DNA of 23,501 bases from JAVBTT01 sp031550325 (GCA_031550325.1 JAVBOR010000063.1:1-23501), one strand, 5' to 3'. Numbered from the stretch's first letter, positions 1 through 7,365 are shown. The notes: generated from the letters alone by a model not told the origin. Made by a program: numbers and translations.

Positions 1-654
1 CTCAATGGGCAGCACATAGCCGCGGAAGGTGTTCGAGGTGGTCATCCACGCGGGCGCCGACCACGCCGAGCCATAGAACTTGGCGTCGGGATTATACTTC
101 TGAATGAGCTTGATCACGTCGATGATGTGATAGTACTCGTCCTTCTCGATCGAGAAATACTCAAGGTCAAAGTCCTCGGTGACGCCCTCGGGGAGCTCGT
201 CATAGGACCAGAACGGGAAATGCTCGATGCAGTCGGGGCTTCCAATTGTGATGCGGAACAGGTTAAAGCCGCCGCCCGTTTCGGGGTCGGCCAGCTCTTT
301 GATCATGGCCTCGCGCTTTTCGGGCGAAAGCTTCCAGATGTTGGCGATGCTGGTCTCATCCAGCGAGGTGCCCATGCCCCAGTACTTCTGGTAGGTGACC
401 TCGGGATTGATTGCGATCGTGGAAAGCGAGGCGTTCTCTTCCTTGGCGTTTTCAAAGGCGACATCCCCAAGCGCGACCCACTTGTTGTTGACACCGGCGG
501 AGTAATTGCCCTTCATGACAACGGCGGGCGTCTCCCTGTCGGCGGTCACGGGCACGGCGGCGGCCGGAAGGGCAGCGCCGAACAAGCTTACCAGCATAAT
601 GACGCAGAGGGCCAGGCTGGTACAGGAATATGCTCTCTTCTTAAGCGATCTCAT
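1..654 (-). CDS. Glycoside hydrolase family 30 protein, secreted (C-terminus beyond window)
   Basis: This is the first 218 codons of a secreted O-glycosyl hydrolase resembling GH30 (glucosylceramidase / beta-1,6-glucanase / xylanase clan). The N-terminus is basic (MRSLKKRAYS) and followed by a hydrophobic run ending near ALPAAA at about residue 32, so a Sec signal peptide is likely. GH30-like landmarks in order are YQKYWGMGTSLDETS, W-LSPEKREAMIKEL, GGGFNLFRITIGSPD, the F-SIEKDE-YHIIDVIK segment and AWSAPAWM. The catalytic acid/base and nucleophile glutamates lie past the window edge, so activity and subfamily cannot be judged. The ATG at 654 has a CAGGAGG site just upstream (about 662-668). 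It lies downstream of the sugar-binding lipoprotein on the same strand, with a 195-base gap and no obvious terminator, so the two may be co-expressed for breakdown and uptake of a glycan (inference). Confidence 0.85.
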   Translation of the reverse strand, partial: MRSLKKRAYSCTSLALCVIMLVSLFGAALPAAAVPVTADRETPAVVMKGNYSAGVNNKWVALGDVAFENAKEENASLSTIAINPEVTYQKYWGMGTSLDETSIANIWKLSPEKREAMIKELADPETGGGFNLFRITIGSPDCIEHFPFWSYDELPEGVTEDFDLEYFSIEKDEYYHIIDVIKLIQKYNPDAKFYGSAWSAPAWMTTSNTFRGYVLPIE

Positions 655-849
655 TTGCTAACCTCCTGTTTTTGTTGTGCTTTGAGCAACGCGGCTCTTC
701 CCCCGCGCTACCCAAAACTGTTCTCCATTCCGCGCAAACACGACTTTCGGTCGCAAGCCCTCCTCTCCTCAATTCTTAAAACAGACCTCAATCAACATGC
801 GTTTTCGGATAAACGCCAAAATCACGGGGACATTGGCGACAAGCGCTAA

Positions 850-2154
850 TCAGCGGAGGATGCGTTGGTGTTCCTTGACGCAGGTTTCGGGGTCGCCCAC
901 GTCGGTAAACAATGCCTGAACGGAGTCAAGATGGACCGCCGCGATGTTTTCATCCAACCCGGTATCCCAGGCGACGACGCCCAGTCGTGTGCCTTCGGCA
1001 AGCTTGGCCACTTTGCGCGCAAGATCGGTCAACCTGCTTTCGTCGATGTCGTTGAGCCAGCCCGAAAACCCCTGGCCCGACTCCTGCCGCTCCCTTGCCA
1101 GCGTCTGCGCAAGCTCAACATAAAAATCAACGGCCACATCGGGATGCTTGGTGTTTTTATTGATGAAAAACGTGTCGATGAATCCCCCGCAGTAATCGGT
1201 CGGCTCTCCTCCTCCCGATGAAGAGAGCGGAATGGCGACGGGAACAATTTTTCCGTCCACCTGCGAGTTGGGATCCACCGAAACACTCTCCGTAAACCAG
1301 TTGCCCTGAAGCCGCATGGCTGCTTTGGCCGTAAAGAACAGCGTATCGGCGTCTCCGTTGCCCAGTTCAAGCGGATTGGGCCCGAAAGCGCCTATGGTAT
1401 AGAGCTTCTGTGTCCGCTCGGCGGCGACAAGATATCCGGGGTCAACAAACAAGCCGGAGCCGTTGAACATCTCGTTGATTTTGACGGCGCCAACTTCGCG
1501 AAGCGCCAACGCCTCATATACAAAAGCCGCTTGCCACTGCTCTTTGATACCCTGGGCGATCGGGACAATGCCGCCCGCAGAAAGTTTTTCGCAAGCGTCA
1601 ATCAGCTCTTCATACGTGGAAGGTATGGTGGCGCCGACTTTTTGAAACAACTCCTGATTGCAATAAAGGACCATCATCCAGGAATAGAGCGGCAGCGCGT
1701 ACAGCTTGCCGTCGCAAATAAACAGGTCTTCGGCGTTTGGTCTGATGAGTTTTTCAATGTCTTCGGTTATGTAATCCCCCACCGGCAGCAGCTTGTCGGC
1801 CCTGGCCAGCTTTGCGCCGCGGCCTCCGCCCCACCAGAAAAATATGTCTATGCCCTTGGCTCCGCCGGCAAACTCGGTGGAGATTTTGGTTTTGTAGGCC
1901 TCATTTTCGAGAATGTTAATGTCTATGTGTACCTCGGGATGGCGTTCCATGTACGCGGCGGCGGCACGGCTCGTGGCAATGTTCATGGCGTCGGTCTCGG
2001 ACGTCCACTCATGCCAGACGTTGAGCGTAATGGTCTTCCCGTTCTGCTGAGAAGAAGACGGCGCGTCGAGCGCAGTCAACATGCAGCCCCCAGCGCAAAA
2101 AGAGACAAGCGTGAGCATGGCGACCAGAGCAACTGTTTTGAGCGGTCTGTTCAT
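850..2154 (-). CDS. Sugar ABC transporter substrate-binding lipoprotein
   Basis: This is an extracellular solute-binding protein of family 1/8 (434 aa), expected to be lipid-anchored outside the membrane and to hand an oligosaccharide to an ABC permease. The N-terminus has a signal sequence with a candidate lipobox AGGC giving Cys24. The mature part begins ITLNVWHEWTSETDAM, as in sugar-binding proteins, and includes the IDIFFWWGGGRGAKLA, YALPLYSWMMVLYCNQELF, AAMRLQGNWF and DTFFINKNTKHPDVAVDFY segments. The reading frame is open to a GTG at 2184, but the ATG at 2154 is preferred because a GGAG lies 10 bases upstream and the signal peptide begins there. No permease or ATPase gene is in the window, so partners must be elsewhere. 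The family call is firm; the substrate is unknown. Confidence 0.88.
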   Translation of the reverse strand: MNRPLKTVALVAMLTLVSFCAGGCMLTALDAPSSSQQNGKTITLNVWHEWTSETDAMNIATSRAAAAYMERHPEVHIDINILENEAYKTKISTEFAGGAKGIDIFFWWGGGRGAKLARADKLLPVGDYITEDIEKLIRPNAEDLFICDGKLYALPLYSWMMVLYCNQELFQKVGATIPSTYEELIDACEKLSAGGIVPIAQGIKEQWQAAFVYEALALREVGAVKINEMFNGSGLFVDPGYLVAAERTQKLYTIGAFGPNPLELGNGDADTLFFTAKAAMRLQGNWFTESVSVDPNSQVDGKIVPVAIPLSSSGGGEPTDYCGGFIDTFFINKNTKHPDVAVDFYVELAQTLARERQESGQGFSGWLNDIDESRLTDLARKVAKLAEGTRLGVVAWDTGLDENIAAVHLDSVQALFTDVGDPETCVKEHQRILR

Positions 2155-2188
2155 GTTTGTTCGGCTCCATCCACATCTGTTCACTTGT

Positions 2189-2220
2189 AGTATAGCACAA
2201 AACGCACCGGACCTTGTATA
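2189..2220 (-). promoter_or_regulatory. Probable promoter of the sugar-binding protein gene
   Basis: On the minus strand an extended -10 element TGCTATACT occupies 2197-2189, 35 bases ahead of the ATG at 2154. There is no good -35 hexamer at 16-18 bases, so recognition would depend on the TG extension. The same TATACT core occurs in the cbiM and smpB promoters in this window. Confidence 0.5.
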
Positions 2221-2234
2221 AAATATTTTACTTT

Positions 2235-2672
2235 TATGTTCAAAAATCTTACCTTGTTGTGCAATATACCGTTAAGCGGCGCGGAGGGCCGCCAAGACGT
2301 AAGGACTATTCTCAAAAAAGGGCAACGGGGCGGCTCCAAAGTTGTGACAATTGTTGAAATCGTTTCCCTCCTCCGTGGAAGGCCCGAACTCGGCGGTAGC
2401 CCGCCAAAGAGCCCCTCGCGTCAGCGTCTCTCTGCAAACCGCCTCAGCGGTTTGCAGACTGTCAAAAAGCCACTCGCGTCCTCGCCCTTTATCGGTTTTC
2501 ACGTCGAGCCTGGCGGCGCAGCCGGCAGGTCCTCGCCTCTCTGAAAACCGATAAAGACAGAACCACAACGCTTTCACGGATTCACTCCGGGGAAGCGTTT
2601 CTTTACGCGTCTTCACAAAGACGCGCTCCTGCCCTCGTTTTGCCAAAGAACCAAAGGTTCTTTGGCAGCCTG
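2235..2672 (+). repeat. Intergenic modular hairpin element, copy C
   Basis: This gene-free stretch between the sugar-binding gene and the MATE gene is a chain of hairpins. A 12-bp perfect stem with loop CTCA lies at 2431-2458 (core AAACCGC/GCGGTTT). A perfect 14-bp stem, 2487-2500 with 2543-2556, encloses ACGTCGAGCCTGGCGGCG. A stem-loop at 2567-2599 has loop ACGGATTCACTCCGG. A small GCGTCTT/AAGACGC hairpin lies near 2607-2624. A perfect 12-bp stem at 2641-2667 (CAAAGAACC/GGTTCTTTG core) ends 18 bases from the MATE stop codon. The same modules recur at 5207-5316 and 12831-13405. The part before 2431 is GC-rich and less clearly organised. Several spurious open frames cross the region; none resembles a protein. 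Confidence 0.7.
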
Positions 2673-2684
2673 GCAAAAAAGCGC

Positions 2685-4067
2685 TCAGGGCAGCGTCTCC
2701 TCCAGCGCAGTTTCCTGGCGGCGAATATTGGTTTTGATGCGCGTCCATCGCCCGCTTAGGATGTAGATCAGCGAAATCATCGCGCCGCCCAGGCTGGCAA
2801 GAGGCACGGAGAGTCCGACGCCGTAGAGGCCCCACCCGGCGGTGAAGCTGAGCAGAAGCGCCAGCGGAATGCGCAGTCCGACGGCGCTGACAAAGCTGCT
2901 GATCAGGGAAAACGTCGTATGTCCGGCGCCGTTGATCAGCCCCATAAAGTTAAACGCAAACGGCACCAGTAAGTAGTCCCAGCTGAACGCGCGCATATAC
3001 AGCACGCCTGCCTCGATGACCTCGGCGTCGGGAGTAAACAGACCCAGAATGGCCTCGGGAAAGAACTGCACGATGGCGAACACCAGTGCGCCAACGCACG
3101 ACGAGATAAGCACGCCCACCCACATGGTCTTCTTGGCGCGGGCAAACAGGCCGGCGCCGATGTTCTGGGCGCTCATCATTGACACGGAGTTCGAGATGGC
3201 GTTGGCCGGCATGATGGCAAAGCCGTTGAACTTCGACGCCACGGCGGCGGCGGCCGACGCCGTCACGCCATAGCCGTTGACGATCGTGGTCAGCAGCAAA
3301 AACGACAGGTTCGTGACCACCTGCTGCACGCTGGCGGGAATGCCGAGCTTTAAAATGAGCGCCAGCTTGTCTTTGTGCAGGACAAAACTTCTCAGCTTAA
3401 AATCAAACAAAAAGCCGCCGCGCGCAAGATAAACGGCCGACACCACCACGCTGAACGCCTGCGAGATGATCGTGGCAAACGCGGCGCCCGAAGCGCCAAG
3501 CCCGAATACGCCCACGAACAGAAGATCCAACACGACGTTCATCACGCAGGCGATGGACACAAAATACAGCGGGCGCTTCGAGTCGCCCATGCCGCGCAGC
3601 GTACCGGAAATGGCGTTGTACATAAAGATAAACACAAGGCCCCACAGGCAGATGTCCAGATACCGGTGCGCCTCGTCATAGCTCTCCGCCGGAACCTGGA
3701 TGGCCCGCAGCAGGACATCATCCAGCAAAAGGAAAACGGCGGTCAGCGCAACGCCGATCAACAGCAGTGCCGTCAGCATGGTCGAGACGGTCTCGGCAAG
3801 GTCCTTGTCGCGGCGCGCGCCGTGGTACTGTCCGATGAGAATGGTGCCGCCTACGGCCAGGCCGATGGCCAGAGCCGTGGCCAAAAACGTCAGCTGGCCG
3901 CCGTTGTTCACGCCGGACAGGCTGGCCGGGCCGGAAAACCAGCCCACAATCACCATGTCAGCCGCGCCGTAAAGCTGCTGAATAATGGTAGACAACAAGA
4001 ACGGCACGCTGAAGCGGATGAGCTGCGTCGCCACATGCCCATCCGTCAAGTCGTTTTGGAATTTCAA
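2685..4067 (-). CDS. MATE family efflux transporter
   Basis: This is a 460-aa multidrug and toxic compound extrusion protein, an inner-membrane antiporter driven by Na+ or H+ that exports cationic drugs or metabolites. Length fits the family, and about twelve hydrophobic segments are visible. The N-terminus (LTDGHVATQLIRFSVPFLLSTIIQQLYGAADMVIVGWF) matches the start of the first MatE repeat. GTLRGMGDSKRPLYF marks the end of the first half, and the second repeat starts near KLGIPASVQQVVTNLS. Translation appears to start at TTG (4067), because an AAGGGGG site lies 9 bases upstream, an in-frame stop lies just beyond, and no in-frame ATG matches the family N-terminus. It is divergent from the rhomboid-like gene and has its own near-consensus promoter with a dyad in the spacer. 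The 3' end abuts a repeat hairpin. The substrate cannot be inferred. Confidence 0.93.
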   Translation of the reverse strand: MKFQNDLTDGHVATQLIRFSVPFLLSTIIQQLYGAADMVIVGWFSGPASLSGVNNGGQLTFLATALAIGLAVGGTILIGQYHGARRDKDLAETVSTMLTALLLIGVALTAVFLLLDDVLLRAIQVPAESYDEAHRYLDICLWGLVFIFMYNAISGTLRGMGDSKRPLYFVSIACVMNVVLDLLFVGVFGLGASGAAFATIISQAFSVVVSAVYLARGGFLFDFKLRSFVLHKDKLALILKLGIPASVQQVVTNLSFLLLTTIVNGYGVTASAAAAVASKFNGFAIMPANAISNSVSMMSAQNIGAGLFARAKKTMWVGVLISSCVGALVFAIVQFFPEAILGLFTPDAEVIEAGVLYMRAFSWDYLLVPFAFNFMGLINGAGHTTFSLISSFVSAVGLRIPLALLLSFTAGWGLYGVGLSVPLASLGGAMISLIYILSGRWTRIKTNIRRQETALEETLP

Positions 4068-4125
4068 ATACCCAGTCCCCCTTCATGGAGTGAAACTGCC
4101 CGGGGAGCTTCACCCATCTTTATAG

Positions 4126-4154
4126 ATTATCATCCACCAGGCGTGGATTGTCAA
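4126..4154 (-). promoter_or_regulatory. Promoter of the MATE gene with a dyad in the spacer
   Basis: On the minus strand TTGACA (4154-4149) and GATAAT (4131-4126) are separated by exactly 17 bases. The spacer itself contains a perfect 6-bp dyad, ATCCAC (4132-4137) and GTGGAT (4143-4148), around a 5-base centre. A dyad between -35 and -10 is a typical place for a repressor or MerR-type activator to bind, although MerR promoters usually have 19-20 base spacers. The regulator is not in the window. Confidence 0.7.
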
Positions 4155-4218
4155 CCAAAACATCAGGCCTTCCCTGACGGGCGGGCAGCGCTAACTACAA
4201 TTGTTCACAGAAGTTTTG

Positions 4219-4247
4219 TTGACATCCCGCCCAAAAAACCCTACAAT
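4219..4247 (+). promoter_or_regulatory. Sigma-A promoter of the rhomboid-like gene
   Basis: TTGACA at 4219-4224 and TACAAT at 4242-4247 are separated by 17 bases. The predicted start near 4254 leaves a leader of about 90 bases before the TTG start codon at 4344. It points away from the MATE promoter, whose -35 lies 65 bases to the left. Confidence 0.75.
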
Positions 4248-4343
4248 AGCGATACGGCGGCTCATAAGGCAGGGCGTCCCGTTTCGTGGGCCCGCGGACC
4301 TTAATAAAGGAGCCATCGAGCGCCGCCGGAAAGGGGGATTGGG

Positions 4344-5192
4344 TTGAACCGAAATCTCGAACGGTTTTGCTATCGAAACGAACGCCGCGGCATTCCCAAT
4401 CTGATGAAATGGGTCATCATCATTCAGGGCGCCTCATATCTGATTAATGTGTTCAGCCAGGGCGACGCGTTTTGGAGCCTGCTGATGTTCGAGCCGTCAT
4501 TGGTACTCCATGGGCAGGTTTGGCGGCTTTTTGGCTTTTTGCTCATCCCGTCGCAGAACAATCTTCTCTTTTTGGCCATATCCTTCTTTTTTTATTACTG
4601 GGTCGGCTCGTCCCTTGAGCAGGACTGGGGCCGGATGAAGTTCACGGTGTTTTATCTCGGCGGCTCGCTGTGCTGCGTGCTGTACGCGCTTCTGTGCACA
4701 GGGCTGTACGCCGTCAACCTGATCGGCCCGATCGACACGCTGTTTGTCGCCGAGTCGCTCAACCTTTCGCTGCTGCTCGCCTTTGGAACGGTCTTTCCCG
4801 ATATACAGGTCAGGGTCTACTTTGTCCTGCCGGTTCGCGTCAAATGGCTGGCGGTCGTTGCGGCGGGCATCACCGTTGTCCAGCTCGCGTTCCCGCCGTA
4901 TTCCTTATATTCGTTTTTCCCGCTGGCCTGCGTGGCCAACTATCTGGTGTTCTTCGCTGCCGACCTGATTGGCCTGCTGCGGCGGACAAGCGTCAACCGC
5001 GCCAAAACAGTGTCGTTTAAGCACAAGGTCAGGCAGGCCCGGGCCGAGAAGGGCTATGTGCACAAGTGCGCCGTCTGCGGCCTGACCGACGCCGACGCGC
5101 CGGGCATGGAGTTCAGGTACTGCTCTCTGTGTTCGGGCTATCAATGCTACTGCTCGCAGCACATCTTCGCGCACGAGCACAAAAAGGGCTAG
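4344..5192 (+). CDS. Rhomboid-like membrane protein lacking the catalytic serine, with a Cys/His-rich tail
   Basis: This 282-aa polytopic protein has a rhomboid-type fold signature: GQVWRLFGFLL (58-68), WVGSSLEQDWG (86-96) and FYLGG (103-107). The position where active rhomboids carry GxSG reads ESLNLSLLLAFG (137-148), and the loop-1 HxxxH-like region reads LLIPSQNN, so the serine-histidine dyad is missing. It is best called a pseudorhomboid. A cytosolic tail after about residue 214 ends with Cys242, Cys245, Cys260, Cys263, Cys268, Cys270, His273, His277 and His279, spaced like a treble-clef or zinc-ribbon site. The start is TTG (4344), 6 bases after AAGGGGG, behind a strong promoter. It is monocistronic, closed by a 19-bp hairpin. 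The role is unknown; binding rather than cleaving membrane proteins is a guess from other pseudorhomboids. Confidence 0.7.
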   Translation: MNRNLERFCYRNERRGIPNLMKWVIIIQGASYLINVFSQGDAFWSLLMFEPSLVLHGQVWRLFGFLLIPSQNNLLFLAISFFFYYWVGSSLEQDWGRMKFTVFYLGGSLCCVLYALLCTGLYAVNLIGPIDTLFVAESLNLSLLLAFGTVFPDIQVRVYFVLPVRVKWLAVVAAGITVVQLAFPPYSLYSFFPLACVANYLVFFAADLIGLLRRTSVNRAKTVSFKHKVRQARAEKGYVHKCAVCGLTDADAPGMEFRYCSLCSGYQCYCSQHIFAHEHKKG

Positions 5193-5206
5193 CGCCCGGC
5201 ATATGA

Positions 5207-5253
5207 CAAAACTGGGGCGTTGCGGGATTCACTTCCGCAACGCCCCAGTTTTG
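5207..5253. terminator. Bidirectional terminator hairpin with GATTCACTT loop
   Basis: A perfect 19-bp stem (5207-5225 with 5235-5253) encloses the 9-base loop GATTCACTT. Its outer arms begin CAAAA and end TTTTG, giving a T-rich flank on either strand, between the converging rhomboid-like gene and hisF. The loop matches the conserved loop of the intergenic hairpin elements at 2567-2599 and 12981-13013. Confidence 0.8.
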
Positions 5254-5316
5254 CAAACCGCCTCAGCGAGTTGATCCAACCCCCGCTTTGTTAAAGAACC
5301 AAAGGTTCGTTAACCG
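5252..5316 (+). repeat. Intergenic modular hairpin element, short copy
   Basis: After the terminator come a decayed AAACCGCCTCAGCG module (5254-5270) and an 11-bp stem with one mismatch, GTTAAAGAACC (5290-5300) with GGTTCGTTAAC (5304-5314), followed by CGCCT. Both modules are found in the same order in the larger element at 2431-2667. The last hairpin ends 13 bases from the hisF stop codon. Confidence 0.6.
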
Positions 5317-5326
5317 CCTGAAAGCC

Positions 5327-6088
5327 TCAAAGCCTTACGGGGATACCGCGCTCATGCAGATATCGCTTGAGCTGCCCAATCTCAATTTCCTTAAAGTGAA
5401 ACAGCGACGCCGCCAAAACGGCGTCGGCGCCGCCCTCGACAATGGCGTCGTAGAAGTGCTCCAAAACGCCCGCGCCGCCCGACGCGATCACCGGAATGCC
5501 CACACCGTCTCCAACGCTGCGCAGCATCTTCAGGTCGTAGCCCTGTTTGGTGCCGTCGGTGTTCAGTCCGGTCAGCAGAATCTCGCCGGCGCCAAGCGCC
5601 TGGCCGCACTTGGCCCAGGTCACGACGTCCATGCCGGTCGGCTCCCGCCCGCCGTTAATGTACACCTCATACCGCCCGGTCTCTCCCATGGGGTTTGCGT
5701 CAATGGCCAGCACAACACATTGGCTGCCAAAGCGCTCTGCCGCCTCGGCGATCAGCTGCGGGCGCTTCACCGCCGCCGTGTTGATGGAAATCTTGTCCGC
5801 TCCGGCGCGCAGCAGCGCGTCGATGTCGTCCACAGTGCGGATGCCGCCGCCGACGGTCAGCGGGATAAAGACGGCCTCGGCCACACGGCTGACCACGTCC
5901 AGCACGGTGGAGCGCTCATCCTGACTGGCCGTGATGTCCAGAAAGACAAGCTCGTCGGCGCCGGCTGCGTCATACGCGCGCGCGCACTCCACAGGGTCGC
6001 CGGCGTCGCGCAGATTGACAAAGTTAACGCCCTTGACCACCCGTCCGTCACGGATGTCCAGGCAGGGGATGATGCGTTTGGTCAGCAT
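5327..6088 (-). CDS. hisF: Imidazole glycerol phosphate synthase cyclase subunit HisF
   Basis: HisF (253 aa) is the cyclase half of imidazole glycerol phosphate synthase. It uses ammonia channelled from HisH to turn PRFAR into imidazole glycerol phosphate and AICAR in histidine synthesis. The TIM barrel is full length, with catalytic Asp11 in IIPCLDIRDGRVVKG, the second catalytic Asp in VVLAIDANP (about residue 130), and phosphate-binding loops LTVGGGIRT and VIASGGAG. The usual LLTSxDxDGT loop reads LLTGLNTDGT; the second Asp is kept but the first is Asn. The start ATG overlaps the end of hisH by 7 bases, indicating translational coupling and the expected HisH-HisF complex. No other his genes are in the window, so the pathway may be scattered or this pair may have a specialised role. 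Confidence 0.95.
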   Translation of the reverse strand: MLTKRIIPCLDIRDGRVVKGVNFVNLRDAGDPVECARAYDAAGADELVFLDITASQDERSTVLDVVSRVAEAVFIPLTVGGGIRTVDDIDALLRAGADKISINTAAVKRPQLIAEAAERFGSQCVVLAIDANPMGETGRYEVYINGGREPTGMDVVTWAKCGQALGAGEILLTGLNTDGTKQGYDLKMLRSVGDGVGIPVIASGGAGVLEHFYDAIVEGGADAVLAASLFHFKEIEIGQLKRYLHERGIPVRL

Positions 6089-6696
6089 GATGTATCCACC
6101 GTCGCTTTCATAAAGTTTTTAAGCAAAGCAAGTCCGGTCTTCCCGCTCTTTTCGGGGTGAAACTGCACGGCAAAGAGATTTTTTCGCTCAAAGCCCGCGT
6201 CGAAGTCCTCTCCGTACGAGGCCCGGTATCGCGTCACGGGCTCGTCCACCCGGCAGCAATAGCTGTGTACAAAGTAAAAATATGGTAGCTCGCAAAGCCC
6301 GCTGAGCAGCACGCTCTGTTCGGGGCGCTCCACTGTGTTGAAGCCGACCTGCGGAACCTTGCGCATGACCGTAAAGCGCGTTACCGTCCCGGATACGACG
6401 GCGAAGCCCTGCTCGGAAGGGCTTTCTTCGCTGCGCTGAAACAAAAGCTGCATGCCCAGGCAGATGCCCAAAAACGGCTTTTCTCCCAGGGCGGCGGCGC
6501 GGACAGGCTCCCAGAGCCCGCGCGCGCGCAGGTTTTTGACGGCGTGGCCAAACGAGCCCACGCCCGGCAGCACAACGCTGTCGGCTGCCGCGATGTCTGC
6601 TGGCAATTTCGTCAGCAGCGCAGCCGCCCCGAGCGCTTCAAACGCGCGCACGACGCTCATCACATTGCCCGCGCCATAGTCCACAACGGCGATCAC
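6082..6696 (-). CDS. hisH: Imidazole glycerol phosphate synthase glutaminase subunit HisH
   Basis: HisH (204 aa) is a class I glutamine amidotransferase that releases ammonia from glutamine for HisF. The nucleophile Cys lies in GICLGMQLLF, and the His-Glu pair in VQFHPEKSGKTG; the N-terminal VVDYGAGNVMSV and oxyanion-loop LPGVGSFGHA are intact. The segment that is normally PHxGWN at the HisF interface reads VPQVGFN, so two well-conserved positions differ. The start is GTG at 6696, overlapping the stop of the preceding TIM-barrel gene by 4 bases (GTGA). Length is normal. It is the fourth gene of the five-gene minus-strand operon. Confidence 0.95.
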   Translation of the reverse strand: MIAVVDYGAGNVMSVVRAFEALGAAALLTKLPADIAAADSVVLPGVGSFGHAVKNLRARGLWEPVRAAALGEKPFLGICLGMQLLFQRSEESPSEQGFAVVSGTVTRFTVMRKVPQVGFNTVERPEQSVLLSGLCELPYFYFVHSYCCRVDEPVTRYRASYGEDFDAGFERKNLFAVQFHPEKSGKTGLALLKNFMKATVDTSC

Positions 6697-7364
6697 AGGT
6701 CACCGTCCGCCTGGCGGCGGTATCTGTCCATGCTGATGCGAAACAGCTCGGCTGACGAGGGCGGCGTCCAGGAGATCGCGTTGGCGCCGGCCTCGATCGT
6801 GCGCCGCATGTCCTCAACGTTGTGCCCGCCTGTGGCGATGATCGGCAGCTCGGGAAAGAGCTCGCGCACCGCCGCCACAATGGTCGGCGTCGCCGCCGCG
6901 CCGGAGACGTTGAGGATATCCGCGCCGGCCTCCACGCGCGCCCTGATGTCGGTGCTGGTGGACACCACGGTCACGACGACGGGAATGTCGATGTTGCGCT
7001 TGAGCTTGGACACAATTTCGTTTTCGGTCGGCGCGTTGACCACCACGCCCAGCGCGCCCATGTATTCGGCGTCCACGGCCAGGCTGATCACGCGGTCGCC
7101 CTTGGTCACGCCGCCGCCCACGCCCGCGAACACCGGCATGTCGGCCGCCGTCATGACGGCGTGGGTGATGGCCGGCTGCGGCGTAAACGGATAGACCGCG
7201 ATGACTGCGTCGGCGTTGATGTTTTTGATGACCGCGACGTCGGTGGAGAACACCAGGCTCTTGATCAGCCTGCCGAACACACGGATCCCCGACGCCTCCA
7301 TGATCACCTCGGGCACGTCGATGGTGTGGCTGCGCAGGATGCCTTTAAACTCGGGTACTTTCAA
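6693..7364 (-). CDS. Conserved clostridial TIM-barrel protein of unknown function
   Basis: This 223-aa protein is a beta/alpha barrel of a type common in Clostridia and often labelled simply 'hydrolase'; no reaction is established to my knowledge. Visible landmarks are VPEFKGILRSHTIDVPEVI, FVFSTDVA-like SLVFSTDVAVIKN, VYPFTPQPAITHA, FAGVGGGVTKGDR, VNVSGAA-like LNVSGAAATP, PIIATGGHN and ANAISWTPPSSAELF. The GGG and ATGGH segments look like phosphate-binding loops. An ATG at 7394 is in frame, but TTG at 7364 is preferred: GAGGTG lies 6 bases ahead, homologues begin at about LPEFKG, and the upstream gene stops one base before it. It sits between the Gx transporter and hisH in a coupled operon, hinting at a link to phosphorylated metabolites (inference). 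Confidence 0.75.
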   Translation of the reverse strand: MKVPEFKGILRSHTIDVPEVIMEASGIRVFGRLIKSLVFSTDVAVIKNINADAVIAVYPFTPQPAITHAVMTAADMPVFAGVGGGVTKGDRVISLAVDAEYMGALGVVVNAPTENEIVSKLKRNIDIPVVVTVVSTSTDIRARVEAGADILNVSGAAATPTIVAAVRELFPELPIIATGGHNVEDMRRTIEAGANAISWTPPSSAELFRISMDRYRRQADGDL

Positions 7365-7365
7365 G

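Noticed and set aside
127..849. 240-aa plus-strand open frame
   Set aside because: It is antisense to the GH30 gene and the gap after it; no ribosome site and no protein-like features, a by-product of high GC.
2235..2672. Remnant of an insertion sequence or MITE
   Set aside because: No terminal inverted repeats with target duplication bound the element, and copies share module order and loops rather than overall sequence.
2272..2835. 187-aa minus-strand frame across the intergenic hairpins
   Set aside because: It is made of translated palindromes and overlaps the MATE 3' end; no start signal or family resemblance.
5288..6160. 290-aa plus-strand open frame
   Set aside because: Antisense to hisF, which is unmistakable on the other strand.
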